Origin: Streptococcus pasteurianus
Lineage (GTDB): Bacteria; Bacillota; Bacilli; Lactobacillales; Streptococcaceae
Direction of reading: 5' to 3'
DNA: 64,000 bases
Assembly (NCBI RefSeq): GCF_004843545.1
Contig: NZ_CP039457.1
Coordinates: 1,516,501-1,580,500, forward strand
Part shown: piece after piece, positions 38,905-49,505 of the stretch
Position numbering within the stretch: the stretch's first letter is position 1
Layout of the letters: each line of letters opens with the position of its first letter
Made by a program: the position numbers and the translations under genes
Notes under the pieces: model-generated
What the model saw: the letters and a program-made list of their open reading frames with translations, nothing else
What the model was told of the DNA's origin: nothing
The model's database searches: none

Positions 38905-40109
38905 ACAATTTCCTTAACTTTCAAGTATTTTCTAAAATTGATAAGGCTCCAAACAAAGTTTATAAAGACGATAAGACTAGTCACATAGAAAACCGAACGG
39001 TATCCCAAATCAGTTGCGATTGCTGACCCAATAAAAGGTCCAATAACTTGTCCTATATTCATAAACATTTGATTATAACTAAAAATACGTGAAATTCCCT
39101 CGCGTGGTGTGATTTTAGTCAACAATGAATTAATACTCGGCATCAATGCACCCGTACCAAAACCGTACAAAAAGCGGACAATGCCTAATTGTAATGAATT
39201 TTGAGCAAGGGCGCAAAGCACATACATACTAAAGCTATAAAACAGAGCAATCAAAAGTAATCTATGATTACCTATTCTATCACCAATTTTCCCAAGAGTC
39301 GAGCTTGAGAGCATGCTTGAAAATCCTAGTGCAGACACAATCAAACCCGAGACAAACATCAAGTTCTCCGTTTGACCCAGATGACGAATATACAAGGTCA
39401 AAATTGGAGCAATAGATTGTGCTGATACTTGGATAATCATACTAGTCACAAAAAGACCAATTAAAATTTGCTTATCCTTAATTGATGAAAATAGGTCACG
39501 TGTTGATAGAACTTCTGCCTTAGTAACTGGTTGGAAATCCTCTTTAACAAGAAAAATAGTCATCAGATTACAAATCAATAAAATAAAACCGACCAAAAGA
39601 AAAACTTGACGAATACCCAAGATTTCAGCAAGAACACCACCCAATAACGGTCCTACCAAACTACCACCGATAACACCAGTTGCTAGTGTTCCAAGTGCAT
39701 AACCTGAACGATTTTTGGGAGCTTGACTGGCAATCAAGGCTGTTGAATTAGGGACATAACCAGAAAACAAACCGTTCAAGATACGCAAGACTAATAACCA
39801 AAAAACGTTAGGAACAAAAGCTACCCCCCCCATGGTAAAAGTCATCACCAAACTTGCTCTTACCATCATTGGTTTACGACCATAACGGTCTGCCAAACGT
39901 CCCCATACGGGAGCAATAAGAGCCGAAGTCAAAGCTGATAGTGACACCGCTAAACCAGCATACCATTCTACCTTATTTTGAGGTGCTCCAAGTTGTTCAA
40001 CATATAAAGCCATAAAAGGCATAACAAGCGAAAAGCTTGCCCCGGTAAAAAAGTTACCAAGCCAAGCTACCCGCAAATTCTGTTTCCAATTAATTTCGCT
40101 GTTAATCAT
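38901..40109 (-). CDS. pmrA: PmrA-like MFS multidrug efflux pump
   Basis: A 402-residue MFS protein with twelve hydrophobic segments; [20 protein letters not shown] is the motif A loop and the N-terminus [20 protein letters not shown] matches the PmrA/NorA-type drug exporters. The position directly before rpmG-secG is that of pmrA in streptococci. It exports fluoroquinolones and dyes in pneumococcus; substrates here are not tested. Confidence 0.85.
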   Translation of the reverse strand: MINSEINWKQNLRVAWLGNFFTGASFSLVMPFMALYVEQLGAPQNKVEWYAGLAVSLSALTSALIAPVWGRLADRYGRKPMMVRASLVMTFTMGGVAFVPNVFWLLVLRILNGLFSGYVPNSTALIASQAPKNRSGYALGTLATGVIGGSLVGPLLGGVLAEILGIRQVFLLVGFILLICNLMTIFLVKEDFQPVTKAEVLSTRDLFSSIKDKQILIGLFVTSMIIQVSAQSIAPILTLYIRHLGQTENLMFVSGLIVSALGFSSMLSSSTLGKIGDRIGNHRLLLIALFYSFSMYVLCALAQNSLQLGIVRFLYGFGTGALMPSINSLLTKITPREGISRIFSYNQMFMNIGQVIGPFIGSAIATDLGYRSVFYVTSLIVFINFVWSLINFRKYLKVKEIV

Positions 40110-40226
40110 TGTTCACCCTCTTTTCTAAAAAACGTCAATTGATATTATAGCACAATATTAGTCAAATGAGAAAGACAGTTGCCTATACAAGTATTATGTT
40201 TTAATCACTAAAAATACAGCTAAAAA

Positions 40227-40820
40227 TCAGTCCGATAATGTTTTTAACAATTGATCAACCTGCCCTTTTAGCGTTTGTAGATTACCACGATTATCTAGTA
40301 ATTTATCAGCGTAAGCTTTTTTAGCTTCTGTTGACATTTGACTTGCAATACGTTGTTGTGCTTCAGAACGTGTGTAATGATTTCGCATCACTAAACGATC
40401 TAACTGCGTCTTTTCATCAACATAAACTAACCAGACCTCATCAAACCAATCCATATAATCAAGCTCAATCAACAGCGGAATATCCATGAAAAAGACTTCC
40501 TCTGTCTGGGCTAATTGATTGCGACGATTAGCTAATTCTTGGCGAATAATCTCATTTTGCAACCTTGACGATTTTGCCATCATCTCTTTATTTCCAAAAA
40601 TAGCGTGTCCTAATTTTTGACGGTCAAGCTCTCCATTTTCTTGCAGAATGTCATGTCCAAGCCATTCAACTAAAGTTTGATACAACTTGCCACCTTTTTT
40701 TTGCAATTCATGCACAACTTGATCTGCATCAATAACCTGATAGCCCTGCTTTCGAATTTCAGCCACAACTGTTGATTTTCCTGAAGCAATTCCCCCAGTG
40801 ATTCCAATAATTTTTGTCAT
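40227..40820 (-). CDS. coaE: Dephospho-CoA kinase
   Basis: A 197-residue kinase: P-loop [14 protein letters not shown] (residues 5-18), [11 protein letters not shown] and a helical LID with [17 protein letters not shown]. It phosphorylates dephospho-CoA in the last step of CoA synthesis. The ATG at 40820 overlaps the mutM stop (ATGA), so the longer frame starting at 40841 is not the natural start. Confidence 0.93.
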   Translation of the reverse strand: MTKIIGITGGIASGKSTVVAEIRKQGYQVIDADQVVHELQKKGGKLYQTLVEWLGHDILQENGELDRQKLGHAIFGNKEMMAKSSRLQNEIIRQELANRRNQLAQTEEVFFMDIPLLIELDYMDWFDEVWLVYVDEKTQLDRLVMRNHYTRSEAQQRIASQMSTEAKKAYADKLLDNRGNLQTLKGQVDQLLKTLSD

Positions 40821-41638
40821 CGTTTTTGACATGCAGGACAAAGATGTGTCCCACGACCTCCTACTTTGATTTTTTCAATCGGCGTTGCACAACGTGGACA
40901 AGGTTCGCCCGTCTTACCGTAAACTTGCAAAAACTGCTGCATATTGCCATCCTCACCAAAGGCATTATGATACGTTCTGATTGTCGTTCCACCTTTTACA
41001 ATCCCTAGCTGCAAAATCTGAATAATCTCGTCATGCAACAAAGCTATTTCCGAATCTGTTAAACTCGAACTAACACGTTCTGGGTGAATTTTCGCTGCCC
41101 AAAGCGCCTCATCAACGTAAATATTTCCAAGCCCCACAACTAAAGTTTGGTCTAGAAGATAAGGCTTGATAATCTTCTTGGAAGCCTTCAATTTTCTAGT
41201 GAACTCTGATAAGTCAAATGTTTCCTTTGTCGGTTCAGGACCGAGCTTTTTCTTTTGAAAATAAGCTTCTATCTGATTTAGATACAACAATTCCATTGTC
41301 CCAAACTTACGAACATCTTGATAAACCAACGTTGACCCATCATCAAGTTGAAAAAGAACATGAAAATGTTTGTTATCAGGCACCTGTTCTGGAAAAAGCA
41401 AATACTTACCTTCCATTCGCAAATGAGAAATAATCACCTGCTTATTCAACATTAATAGTAAATATTTTCCACGCCTTCCAATATTCTGAAACGTTTGCCC
41501 CAAAATCCCAGTCTCAAACGCCACCAAATCTGTCTTGACAATCTTAGGCACACGAACATCAACAGCTACAATTTTTCGACCAACAATCAGACTCTCCAAA
41601 CCACGTCTAACCGTCTCAACCTCAGGTAATTCAGGCAT
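40817..41638 (-). CDS. mutM: Formamidopyrimidine-DNA glycosylase
   Basis: A 273-residue enzyme starting [15 protein letters not shown]; Pro2 and Glu3 are the catalytic residues after Met removal, which fixes the start at 41638 rather than 41707. The C-terminal zinc finger is complete ([20 protein letters not shown] then CPAC). It excises 8-oxoguanine and ring-opened purines. Coupled to coaE. Confidence 0.95.
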   Translation of the reverse strand: MPELPEVETVRRGLESLIVGRKIVAVDVRVPKIVKTDLVAFETGILGQTFQNIGRRGKYLLLMLNKQVIISHLRMEGKYLLFPEQVPDNKHFHVLFQLDDGSTLVYQDVRKFGTMELLYLNQIEAYFQKKKLGPEPTKETFDLSEFTRKLKASKKIIKPYLLDQTLVVGLGNIYVDEALWAAKIHPERVSSSLTDSEIALLHDEIIQILQLGIVKGGTTIRTYHNAFGEDGNMQQFLQVYGKTGEPCPRCATPIEKIKVGGRGTHLCPACQKR

Positions 41639-42003
41639 AACAATACGATACCAAGCCGTTAAGCGACTCAAAGAAAAATAGGAATCTTGACGAAGGTGAT
41701 AAGACACCTAGGAAAGATTATCTTTTTTCAAAGAGTCGTAGGCGGGTTCTAGTCAACCAACCGCTTGGCACTCCTTTCTAAACAAAATTTAACAAATAAG
41801 GATGAGGCGGAAAATCCTAATTTTCCAGTCGCATCATCTTTTTCACTAGCTTTTCCGCTCGGGTTCAATTGAGAACCTCTATCCTTTCTAAAATTTATTT
41901 AATTCTTGAGTTAACATTTCTACGCTTATTATAAAACAGAGTGCTGCTTTTAAACAAGCACTCTGTTTTAGTGTTATTTTTGACAAAACTACCTAAGCTA
42001 CGC
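41639..42003. other. 365-bp spacer between era and mutM
   Basis: Holds the era terminator at 41933-41969. An imperfect inverted repeat lies at about 41800-41834 (GGAAAAT/ATTTTCC with outer GATG/CATC). No gene is visible; the mutM promoter is probably in here but was not fixed. Confidence 0.4.
41933..41969 (-). terminator. Terminator of the ybeY-dgk-era operon
   Basis: AAAACAGAGTGCT (41933-41945) pairs perfectly with AGCACTCTGTTTT (41957-41969), 35 nt after the era stop. Confidence 0.85.
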
Positions 42004-42900
42004 TTAATATTCTTTCTCGTTGTAACCAAAGTCAGCAAGGTCAAGTTTTTTATCACGCCAATTTTTCTTAACTTTAACCCATGTTTCAAGGTAAACCTTG
42101 TCACCAAGCATGATTTCAATGTCACGACGTGCCATTTTACCGATCTTCTTGAGCATTGCCCCTTGCTTACCGATAATAATCCCTTTTTGGCTATCACGTT
42201 CAACCATAATTGTCGCACGGATATGCACTTTATCCGTTTCAGGGTCACGTTTCATAGACTCAACGATAACTGCAACAGAATGTGGCACTTCTTGTTCAGT
42301 CAATTTCAAGATTTTTTCACGAATCATTTCTGACACCAAGAAACGTTCTGGGTGGTCAGTAATTTGGTCCTCAGGGAAATATTGAAACCCTTCCTCCAAA
42401 TTATCTTTCAAAATGTTCATCAATGTTTCAACATTGTTCCCTTGAAGAGCTGAAATTGGCACAATTTCTTTGAAATCCATTTGACTACGGAAATCATCAA
42501 TTTGTTCCAAAAGTTGGTCTGGGTGCACTTTGTCAATCTTATTAATGACTAAGATAACAGGAATTTTAGCAGCCTTCAAACGCTCGATAATCATATCATC
42601 CCCCTTACCACGCTTTTCATCAGCAGGCACCATAAAAAGGACTGTTTCAACTTCTCGAAGAGTGCTGTAAGCAGATTCTACCATGAAATCACCAAGTGCA
42701 TTTTTAGGTTTATGAATCCCAGGTGTGTCAATAAAGACAATCTGTTCCGTATCCGTCGTGTAAATTCCCATAATTTTATTACGAGTAGTTTGAGCTTTAT
42801 CACTCATGATAGCAATTTTTTGCCCCATAACATGATTTAAAAATGTTGATTTTCCAACATTTGGGCGACCTAAAATCGCTACAAAACCTGATTTAAACAT
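42004..42900 (-). CDS. era: GTPase Era
   Basis: A 298-residue GTPase with G1 [10 protein letters not shown]2/G3 region [13 protein letters not shown] (DTPG), G4 NKID, and a C-terminal KH domain ([20 protein letters not shown]). It binds 16S rRNA during small-subunit maturation. Last gene of ybeY-dgk-era. Confidence 0.96.
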   Translation of the reverse strand: MFKSGFVAILGRPNVGKSTFLNHVMGQKIAIMSDKAQTTRNKIMGIYTTDTEQIVFIDTPGIHKPKNALGDFMVESAYSTLREVETVLFMVPADEKRGKGDDMIIERLKAAKIPVILVINKIDKVHPDQLLEQIDDFRSQMDFKEIVPISALQGNNVETLMNILKDNLEEGFQYFPEDQITDHPERFLVSEMIREKILKLTEQEVPHSVAVIVESMKRDPETDKVHIRATIMVERDSQKGIIIGKQGAMLKKIGKMARRDIEIMLGDKVYLETWVKVKKNWRDKKLDLADFGYNEKEY

Positions 42901-42958
42901 AATATATAAAGGACGTTAAACGCCCTGCTCCTTTCAATTCTCTCTAACTAAGTTTTGG

Positions 42959-43366
42959 CTATTCAGCAAAAATCAAGGCAATAATTTTCGGTACAAAAAT
43001 AATCAATCCTGTTAAAACAGCATAGCCTGAAATTATTAAAACCGCACCCGCTGCCATATCCTTAGCATTTTTAGCTAACATTGAAAAATGGTAATTGCTA
43101 GCAAGATCGACCACATTTTCAATCGCCGAATTAATGATTTCAAACGTGATGACTAAAAAAATTGCCAGTAGCAAAAAGAGCCACTCAGTCACCGAAATTC
43201 GAAAAACAGTGCCAGCTATGATCGCCAAAATAGCTGAAATCATATGCTTGCGCATGTTTCTTTCTTCTTTGAAAGCTGTGATAATACCTGTAATGGCAAA
43301 TTCCATACTCGCTACTAACGTACGATTTTTCCACTTTTTAGGTGAATTATTGTCTCTTGAGTCCAT
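42959..43366 (-). CDS. dgk: Diacylglycerol/undecaprenol kinase
   Basis: A 135-residue membrane kinase of the DgkA family with three helices; [20 protein letters not shown] and [12 protein letters not shown] are the active-site signature. In Gram-positives it phosphorylates undecaprenol. It overlaps the end of ybeY by 20 nt. Confidence 0.92.
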   Translation of the reverse strand: MDSRDNNSPKKWKNRTLVASMEFAITGIITAFKEERNMRKHMISAILAIIAGTVFRISVTEWLFLLLAIFLVITFEIINSAIENVVDLASNYHFSMLAKNAKDMAAGAVLIISGYAVLTGLIIFVPKIIALIFAE

Positions 43367-43844
43367 AGGCAGTTAAAATCTCTTCCTGTAAAGTAAACAT
43401 TTCTTTTTCTTCTTCAGGGGTGTAATGATCATAACCATTGATATGTAAAAAACCATGTACTGCAAGGAAGCCCATTTCACGTTCAAATGAATGTCCATAT
43501 TCTTCTGCTTGTTCACGCGCTTTATCAACCGAAATGAATAATTCACCGATGTATGCGTCAAATTCATCTAGCATTTCAGCCAGTTCAGGATTTTCTTCTA
43601 AGTCTTCTTCTGAAAATGACAGACTTGATTCTGGTTTGTATTCTAAGCTGATAACATCTGTTGGACGGTCTGTGTCACGGTATTCCAAGTTCAACTCATG
43701 ACTACGTTCATTTGTCACAAAAGTCACGGCCATTTCTTTATTGTCTTTACCTGTCTTTTCAGCTGCAAATTGTAATAAATCAAGGGTTTGTTTTTTAATT
43801 GCTTCTGAAACTTGACCAGTTTCATCTATCATTTCAACGTACAT
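43347..43844 (-). CDS. ybeY: Endoribonuclease YbeY
   Basis: A 165-residue metalloprotein; [11 protein letters not shown] (about residues 130-140) supplies the three zinc-binding His. It acts in 16S rRNA maturation and ribosome quality control. First gene of ybeY-dgk-era. Confidence 0.95.
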   Translation of the reverse strand: MYVEMIDETGQVSEAIKKQTLDLLQFAAEKTGKDNKEMAVTFVTNERSHELNLEYRDTDRPTDVISLEYKPESSLSFSEEDLEENPELAEMLDEFDAYIGELFISVDKAREQAEEYGHSFEREMGFLAVHGFLHINGYDHYTPEEEKEMFTLQEEILTAYGLKRQ

Positions 43845-44013
43845 ATAAATCTTCTTTCAAACTAATTATATCAAGGCTATTATACCATAATAAAATAAAG
43901 CCCGCTACTGTACGCTTTACAACACTCATCCCCACTATCTCAAGAATTTAGCAGGTCAACTTTCATCGTTTTTCACTTTTTAACTGATAGCAAGATTGAT
44001 CTTCTTGTGAAAA

Positions 44014-44041
44014 AGAAGTAGCTCAGGGTAAAGCTACTTCT
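44014..44041 (-). terminator. Terminator after the amylase remnant
   Basis: AGAAGTAGCT (44014-44023) pairs perfectly with AGCTACTTCT (44032-44041), followed on the minus strand by TTTTCAC; the former terminator of the lost gene. Confidence 0.75.
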
Positions 44042-44090
44042 TCAAGGAGAAGTGTTAAGGATTAGTTCTAATCATAAGTCTATCATCATT

Positions 44091-44360
44091 TCAAACCTCT
44101 TTGTTATAAACGTTAAACTGGCGTCCTGAAACTTGGTCTGTGTAAGTACCATCTGCCAAGTTTGTTTCAGAATCCAAATACTTGTCGCCGCTGACAAGGG
44201 TGACAAGAACAGCTCCCTTGCTTCCACGTTCAATCATAGCAACTTGTTCGTCTCCGTTAGGGTTATGGATGTATTCTAATTCACCAACCATAGCGTTGTG
44301 GAATTTATTGACAACTGCTACTGTTGCAGCTTTGTAAAGGTCATTACCTGCATCACCAAT
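44091..44360 (-). pseudogene. C-terminal remnant of an alpha-amylase
   Basis: About 90 codons remain: IGDAGNDLYKAATVAVVNKF, then MVGELEYIHNPNGDEQVAMI, and a C-terminal beta-sandwich with YLDSETNLADGTYTDQVSG, a pattern of GH13 alpha-amylase C-domains. A TAA at 44361 closes the frame and the catalytic domain is absent. phoH ends only 33 nt upstream. S. bovis-group strains carry alpha-amylases, so this is probably a deleted copy. Confidence 0.65.
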
Positions 44361-44393
44361 TTATGATTGACCTGTAACTGTCCCACTTTCTTT

Positions 44394-45464
44394 CTAATCA
44401 TTATTTGCTTCTTTATCACTAGCTGGTTGACCAATTGTTTCATAGCTTGCAAAACCTGACTCAGCCACAGATTCTTCTGACACTTTTAGAGAATAGCTGC
44501 GCTGTTTTGGTGCAGCTTTTTCATAAGCATTGATGATTTCAGCAACAACTGGATGACGAACAACGTCATTAGCTGAAAAATGGACAAAATCAATCTGTTT
44601 AATGTGTTGTAATTTTTCAGTCGCATCAATCAGACCAGACTTAACTTTTTTAGGCAAGTCAATCTGGCTAGTGTCACCGTTAACAATCATTTTCGAATTG
44701 AAACCAAGGCGTGTCAAGAACATCTTCATTTGCATAATTGTCGTATTTTGTGCTTCATCAAGAATCACAAAAGCATCATCAAGTGTTCGTCCACGCATAT
44801 AAGCCAGCGGAGCAATTTCAATAATATCACGTTCCATTAAACGTGTTGTTTGCTCTTTTCCTAAAATTTGGTAAAGGGCATCATAAACTGGACGAAGATA
44901 AGGGTCAACTTTTTCTTTCAAATCCCCTGGTAAAAAGCCAAGACTTTCACCAGCTTCAACAGCTGGACGCGTTAAAATAATACGTTTGACTTGTCCACGT
45001 TTGAGAGCTGTCACCGCTAAAGTTACTGCCAAGAAAGTTTTCCCAGTTCCTGCTGGTCCAATCCCAAAAACCACATCATGTGATTTGACGCTATCCACGT
45101 AAACTTTTTGTCCCAAAGTTTTAACACGGATAGGCTTTCCAGAATTATCTTTAATGATCTCTTCTTCGTAAAGTGCAACAAATTTATCAATTGAACCATT
45201 CTGTGCCATGGAAAGAGCTGTCACAACGTCTGATGTATTAACCAGCATCCCACGCGAAACCAAAACCAAAAGCGCTTGGATAGTCACACGCGCAAGCTCG
45301 ACACTTTTCTCATCGTCTCCCAAAATCTGCACACGCTCAGTTCGTGCATGGATAATAACGCCAAGATTATCTTCAATCAGCTTCAAATGACGTTCATTTG
45401 ACCCAAACAACGCCAATACATCATCAGGATGATTTAATGTTATCTCAACAGAATACTCTTGCAA
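44394..45464 (-). CDS. phoH: PhoH-family ATPase
   Basis: A 356-residue protein with Walker A FGIGPAGTGKTFLA (about residues 134-147) and Walker B DDAFVILDEAQNTT, in a PhoH/PhoL fold, preceded by an N-terminal domain (residues 1-110). PhoH-like proteins are cytoplasmic ATPases linked to RNA metabolism and commonly sit upstream of ybeY, as here, with only the amylase remnant between. Confidence 0.92.
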   Translation of the reverse strand: MQEYSVEITLNHPDDVLALFGSNERHLKLIEDNLGVIIHARTERVQILGDDEKSVELARVTIQALLVLVSRGMLVNTSDVVTALSMAQNGSIDKFVALYEEEIIKDNSGKPIRVKTLGQKVYVDSVKSHDVVFGIGPAGTGKTFLAVTLAVTALKRGQVKRIILTRPAVEAGESLGFLPGDLKEKVDPYLRPVYDALYQILGKEQTTRLMERDIIEIAPLAYMRGRTLDDAFVILDEAQNTTIMQMKMFLTRLGFNSKMIVNGDTSQIDLPKKVKSGLIDATEKLQHIKQIDFVHFSANDVVRHPVVAEIINAYEKAAPKQRSYSLKVSEESVAESGFASYETIGQPASDKEANND

Positions 45465-45518
45465 ATAGAGTCCCTCTTTCTTTTGTATTTGATAAGCCTA
45501 TTATAGCTTATTTAACAT

Positions 45519-45542
45519 AAAAAATCACGACTTGCGTGATTT
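45519..45542 (-). terminator. Terminator of the MFS gene
   Basis: AAATCACG (45522-45529) pairs with CGTGATTT (45535-45542); the minus strand continues with a T run, 12 nt after the stop. Confidence 0.8.
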
Positions 45543-45553
45543 CTTAACTATCT

Positions 45554-46723
45554 TTATTTCAAATCATTGCGCTTCAAAATGAAAAGCGGAGCTAAAAGCA
45601 TTAATACAATACCTAAAAGTAGAAATGTTAGTGAAAAACCCAACCAGTCAATCAAAAAGCCAGTCATCGGAAAAATGACTATCATAAACAGACTGAAAAA
45701 CATGGCAGTAACACTAAGCATTGTGGCTCTCACATCGCTTGGAATCATCACTTGAAGATCATTATTAAAGATTGGTAAAAAGAAAGCATAAAGCCCATCT
45801 GCCATCAAATAAATAATCATATAAATCAGAGGTAATTTCGTGATTGCTAAAACGTAAAGCATTCCCGTCACCCCAACTAAGATAGGAAGAAGAGCGACTG
45901 CTTTAAACCGTTTACCAATCTTACTTGCCAACCAAACAGCCCCAATATTGATAACACTAGAGATAAGCATCAGCAAACTAATCTGCCATGACGGGAAAAT
46001 ATCTAATTCATTTTGATAGTAAAAATAAAACATACACATCATGACACAAAAAACTTGACTAGTGATGAGCCAATAAAATAAGTGTCGATTCACTTTAAAT
46101 TCCTGAACAACCGTTTTTAAAATACACGATAAACTTGCAGGCTCTTCTCGTTCTTTCTTAAACGCTGGCTCTTTCATCATAGTAATCAAAATAATGACTA
46201 TCAAAGAGAAGAAAATTTGGATAACATACGTCATATCCAATAAACCATGAACAAAAAAACCTGCAACAACAGCGCCTAACGTTCTTGTTGCTTCAGCAAC
46301 AGCAGACACAAAACTTGAAAATTTGAGAAACTTGTCCTCTAACCCTGCTTCTTTAGCCGATTCAAATAACATGGCAGTGCTTGTGCCAGAATCAAAATTG
46401 TATGCCCATGCGTTCAGTACCATTCCAAATGCATAAATCCAAAAATGACCTTGCCCAAATAGCATAAATAGACACGACAATATTGACATCAAACGTCCCA
46501 AATAAAGATTTGTACGGTAAGTAAAACGGTCAGCTAGGACACCTGAAGGCACTTCAGACAAGAGACTGGTCAGATGAAAAAGACTTTCTAAAATCCCAAT
46601 TTGACCAAAACTCATGCCATGTTGACTAAGAAAGAGAAGCCAGAAGCTTGTGATTCCGAAAAAACCGAAAAATTCACTTGCTCCAACTAAAGCAATATTA
46701 TGACGATACGATTTTTTAAACAT
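45554..46723 (-). CDS. MFS transporter of unknown substrate
   Basis: A 389-residue major facilitator with twelve hydrophobic segments and the motif A-like EVPSGVLADRFTYRTNLYLG. It is monocistronic, with a terminator after it. Nothing in the context shows what it carries; drug export is common in this subgroup but is a guess. Confidence 0.75.
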   Translation of the reverse strand: MFKKSYRHNIALVGASEFFGFFGITSFWLLFLSQHGMSFGQIGILESLFHLTSLLSEVPSGVLADRFTYRTNLYLGRLMSILSCLFMLFGQGHFWIYAFGMVLNAWAYNFDSGTSTAMLFESAKEAGLEDKFLKFSSFVSAVAEATRTLGAVVAGFFVHGLLDMTYVIQIFFSLIVIILITMMKEPAFKKEREEPASLSCILKTVVQEFKVNRHLFYWLITSQVFCVMMCMFYFYYQNELDIFPSWQISLLMLISSVINIGAVWLASKIGKRFKAVALLPILVGVTGMLYVLAITKLPLIYMIIYLMADGLYAFFLPIFNNDLQVMIPSDVRATMLSVTAMFFSLFMIVIFPMTGFLIDWLGFSLTFLLLGIVLMLLAPLFILKRNDLK

Positions 46724-47021
46724 AGTAAATTTCCTTAAAATATGTCAGACTCTCCATAGAGTCATAGATTATTAACAAAATAAGATTTTAAAATTTGATT
46801 TCTTTTAGACAGACCTATAAGTCAGTTAAAAGCCTATCAAATGCCAGTTATTGAGTTAAATCATTTGATCTACGTGCATATAGCCCACTCTCCCTTGAAA
46901 TTTCTATGTTTTTGTATCGTAATTGCCATCCATTATAGCACAAAAAGTTTGAAAATAAAGCCGATTCACGCAAATTCACAGAGAATAAATTTCTTATGAT
47001 ATTGTACCAGCTTTGTTACAC
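46724..47021. other. About 300-bp spacer without a gene
   Basis: AT-rich, no coding frame or recognisable RNA on either strand; the promoter of the MFS gene must lie here. Confidence 0.4.
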
Positions 47022-47045
47022 AAAAAAAGAGGTGATTCACCTCTT
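47022..47045 (-). terminator. Terminator of msrA-yozE
   Basis: AAGAGGTG pairs with CACCTCTT (47027-47034, 47038-47045) and is followed on the minus strand by TTTTT; the stem overlaps the stop codon of the yozE gene. Confidence 0.8.
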
Positions 47046-47259
47046 AATGCGCTAAGTATTCTTCCCAAATTTTGTCGAATTCGCTAAGATTAAAGGCAAA
47101 ATCTGCTTCATCTTCCAAATAACGACTAATGGTTTCAAAATTGTCAGTATGTTTCGGAAAAGTTGTATCATCAAAAACTAAATCCGCTAAAATGGCTACT
47201 GGCTCATGACTTTTAGGATTACGTTGCGTCATTAACCAAGTATAAAATGATTTTCTCAT
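47044..47259 (-). CDS. yozE: YozE-family (UPF0346) protein
   Basis: A 71-residue, acidic, helical protein ([20 protein letters not shown]) of the YozE/UPF0346 family, whose function is unknown. The ATG at 47259 overlaps the msrA stop (ATGA) and has AAGGAG 8 nt upstream, so an in-frame TTG at 47265 is not needed. Confidence 0.85.
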   Translation of the reverse strand: MRKSFYTWLMTQRNPKSHEPVAILADLVFDDTTFPKHTDNFETISRYLEDEADFAFNLSEFDKIWEEYLAH

Positions 47260-47765
47260 TGCCAATTCTCCTTTAAAAATTGATGTCTAATGGTACTACT
47301 TTCGGCATAGTGCTCAGGATTTTTCTTGTAAAAACCTTGATGGTAATCTTCTGCCAAATAAAATGGTTGAACTGGCTCAATTGCTGTTACGATTGGCTCT
47401 TTAAAACGACCTGAAGCTTGCAAAGCTACCTTTGACTGCTCTGCTATTTGACGCTGACGCTCATCGCTATAAAAAATAACAGGGCGGTAATTATCACCAC
47501 GGTCTTCAAACTGACCGAAAGCATCCGTTGGGTCCGTCTGTGCCCAATAAATCTCAACTAAATCCGCATAAGAAATCTTTTCCTCATCAAAAATGATTTC
47601 TACCGCTTCTGTATGACCAGTCTCATGCGCCTTAACCTGCTCATAAGTGGGATTTGCAACATGTCCCCCAGTATAACCCGAACGAACAGATAGAATCCCC
47701 TCTTGCTCTTCAAAAGGTTGTACCATGCACCAAAAACAACCACCCGCAAAAATCGCACGTTCCAT
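47256..47765 (-). CDS. msrA: Peptide methionine-S-sulfoxide reductase
   Basis: A 169-residue Msr[18 protein letters not shown] contains the catalytic Cys (residue 10), with [14 protein letters not shown] and [10 protein letters not shown] as other active-site stretches. It repairs oxidised methionine in proteins. Single MsrA domain, no MsrB fusion. Coupled to yozE. Confidence 0.93.
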   Translation of the reverse strand: MERAIFAGGCFWCMVQPFEEQEGILSVRSGYTGGHVANPTYEQVKAHETGHTEAVEIIFDEEKISYADLVEIYWAQTDPTDAFGQFEDRGDNYRPVIFYSDERQRQIAEQSKVALQASGRFKEPIVTAIEPVQPFYLAEDYHQGFYKKNPEHYAESSTIRHQFLKENWQ

Positions 47766-47801
47766 TCTATGACCTCCAAATTATGGTGAATATATTATAG
47801 C

Positions 47802-47828
47802 AAAAAAATGTCCAGTGGACATTTTTTT
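47802..47828. repeat. Perfect 27-bp palindromic hairpin
   Basis: A run of seven A, TGTCC, A or T at the centre, GGACA and seven T. A related half (GGTCCACTGAACATTTTTTC) follows at 47857-47876 with similar flanks (CACGAG and CTCGAG). It lies between cvfB and msrA and can terminate transcription in either direction. Confidence 0.65.
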
Positions 47829-48001
47829 CACGAGCCTGAAAATTGAAAAGCGAGTCGGTCCACTGAACATTTTTTCTCGAGTCCGAAAACTAAATAGCAA
47901 GTTTATTTAATTCCAAACCTTAAGCTTTTTTGGGCAAGCTTTTTTTATTGCTCAAAAATACTATTCATCACTTTCTAAAACATCAGGATTCTTTTTCAAA
48001 G

Positions 48002-48868
48002 CTATTTTTCTTCGTCAATTAATTCTGTTCCGAATTGGTCTTGTTTGACTTTTCGTGCTTTCATCAAGCCGCCAAGCGCTTTTTTAAACTGACCTTTTGA
48101 GATGCCAAACGTTGCTTTAATATCAGCTGGCGATGATTTGTCATTCAAGGTCATAAAACCACCATTTGATTGTAAATACGTCAAAATCATTTGAGAATCA
48201 TTTTCCAACATTTCAAACGAACGTGGTTTCAATGACAAATTAAGCGTACGGTCAACTTCGCGAAAACCAATGACACGTGCTGTTACTTCTTCACCAAGAC
48301 GTGGTTCAGCATAACGTTCACTTGGATGAATAAAGCCAAGCATGTTATTATCTGGGAGATAAACAAATGTTCCAGATAGTTTCAAACGATAGACAATGGC
48401 GCGCAATTTTTCATTTTGCATATTATTGTAAGCAGGTCCAGCCATTTTTTGGAAAACTTCTGGCTGCGCTGGAATTGCCCAGATACGGTCTTTTTTATCC
48501 ACATCCAGATGAACATAGAGTTTATCACCTTTTTTAGGCCACAATTCCTTCATATCTGGCAACACATCAAGTGAAACAACAAACTGCTTATCCGCAAGTC
48601 CAGTGTCCAAAAAGACACCCAAATCACGACGTACTTCTGTCACGACACCCCAACCATAAGTCGTACGTGTTGTGGCAACGTCAGCTGTTGTCAAACGAGC
48701 TTTTTGGTGCACATCAGTATAAGCAAACCCTTTGACCATATCGCCAATCTTATGCTCACCTTCTGCCTTATCTAGCATAAAAGTCACGCCATCTTTTTGC
48801 ACAAAATACGCTTTCGCATTCTCATCAATCACAAGACCTGTGATAATAGTGGCAAGTAAATTATTCAT
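48002..48868 (-). CDS. cvfB: S1-domain RNA-binding protein, CvfB family
   Basis: A 288-residue protein with consecutive S1-like domains (FVQKDGVTFMLDKAEGEHKI; YGWGVVTEVRRDLGVFLDTG; GTFVYLPDNNMLGFIHPSER) and a C-terminal winged helix (DIKATFGISKGQFKKALGGL). CvfB influences virulence gene expression in staphylococci and streptococci. Follows frr in the pyrH-frr-cvfB transcript. Confidence 0.88.
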   Translation of the reverse strand: MNNLLATIITGLVIDENAKAYFVQKDGVTFMLDKAEGEHKIGDMVKGFAYTDVHQKARLTTADVATTRTTYGWGVVTEVRRDLGVFLDTGLADKQFVVSLDVLPDMKELWPKKGDKLYVHLDVDKKDRIWAIPAQPEVFQKMAGPAYNNMQNEKLRAIVYRLKLSGTFVYLPDNNMLGFIHPSERYAEPRLGEEVTARVIGFREVDRTLNLSLKPRSFEMLENDSQMILTYLQSNGGFMTLNDKSSPADIKATFGISKGQFKKALGGLMKARKVKQDQFGTELIDEEK

Positions 48869-48925
48869 GTATTCTTTCCTTTATAAAAGGAGGTGGAAAG
48901 TCCACCCCCATACCTTCTTTTTTGA

Positions 48926-49483
48926 TTAGACTTCAAGCAATTCTTTTTCTTTGTTAGCTGTCATAGCATCGATGTGTTTAACAGCTTCGTCAGTTGCTTT
49001 TTGAATATCTTTTTCAAGAACTTTCAATTCGTCTTCAGTGATTTCTTTAGCTTTTTCTTGTTTTTTAGCTTCGTCCATAGCATCACGACGGATATTACGG
49101 ATAGCAACTTTAGCATTTTCACCAACTTTTTTCACTTCTTTAGCAAGTTCTTTACGAGTTTCTTCAGTAAGCGCAGGAATAACCAAACGAATCACTGAAC
49201 CATCATTCGCGGGGTTAATACCGAGGTCTGAAGCATTGATAGCATGTTCAATATCTTTCAAAGATGATTTATCAAATGGTGAAATCAAAAGAACACGTGC
49301 TTCTGGAACGGTGATAGAAGCCAATTGATTAAGTGGTGTCATGGCACCGTAGTATTCTACTTGGATACGGTCCAAAAGAGATGCGTTAGCACGACCAGCA
49401 CGGATAGCTGCAAATTCGCGTGCCAATGAACTGTGTGATTGTTCAAAGCGTTCTTTAGCTTTTTCGATAATAGCATTAGCCAT
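48926..49483 (-). CDS. frr: Ribosome recycling factor
   Basis: A 185-residue protein of standard length; [20 protein letters not shown] and [20 protein letters not shown] are RRF signatures. With EF-G it splits ribosomes after termination. Follows pyrH by 22 bp. Confidence 0.96.
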   Translation of the reverse strand: MANAIIEKAKERFEQSHSSLAREFAAIRAGRANASLLDRIQVEYYGAMTPLNQLASITVPEARVLLISPFDKSSLKDIEHAINASDLGINPANDGSVIRLVIPALTEETRKELAKEVKKVGENAKVAIRNIRRDAMDEAKKQEKAKEITEDELKVLEKDIQKATDEAVKHIDAMTANKEKELLEV

Positions 49484-49505
49484 AGATTTTATTAATCCTC
49501 ATTTC

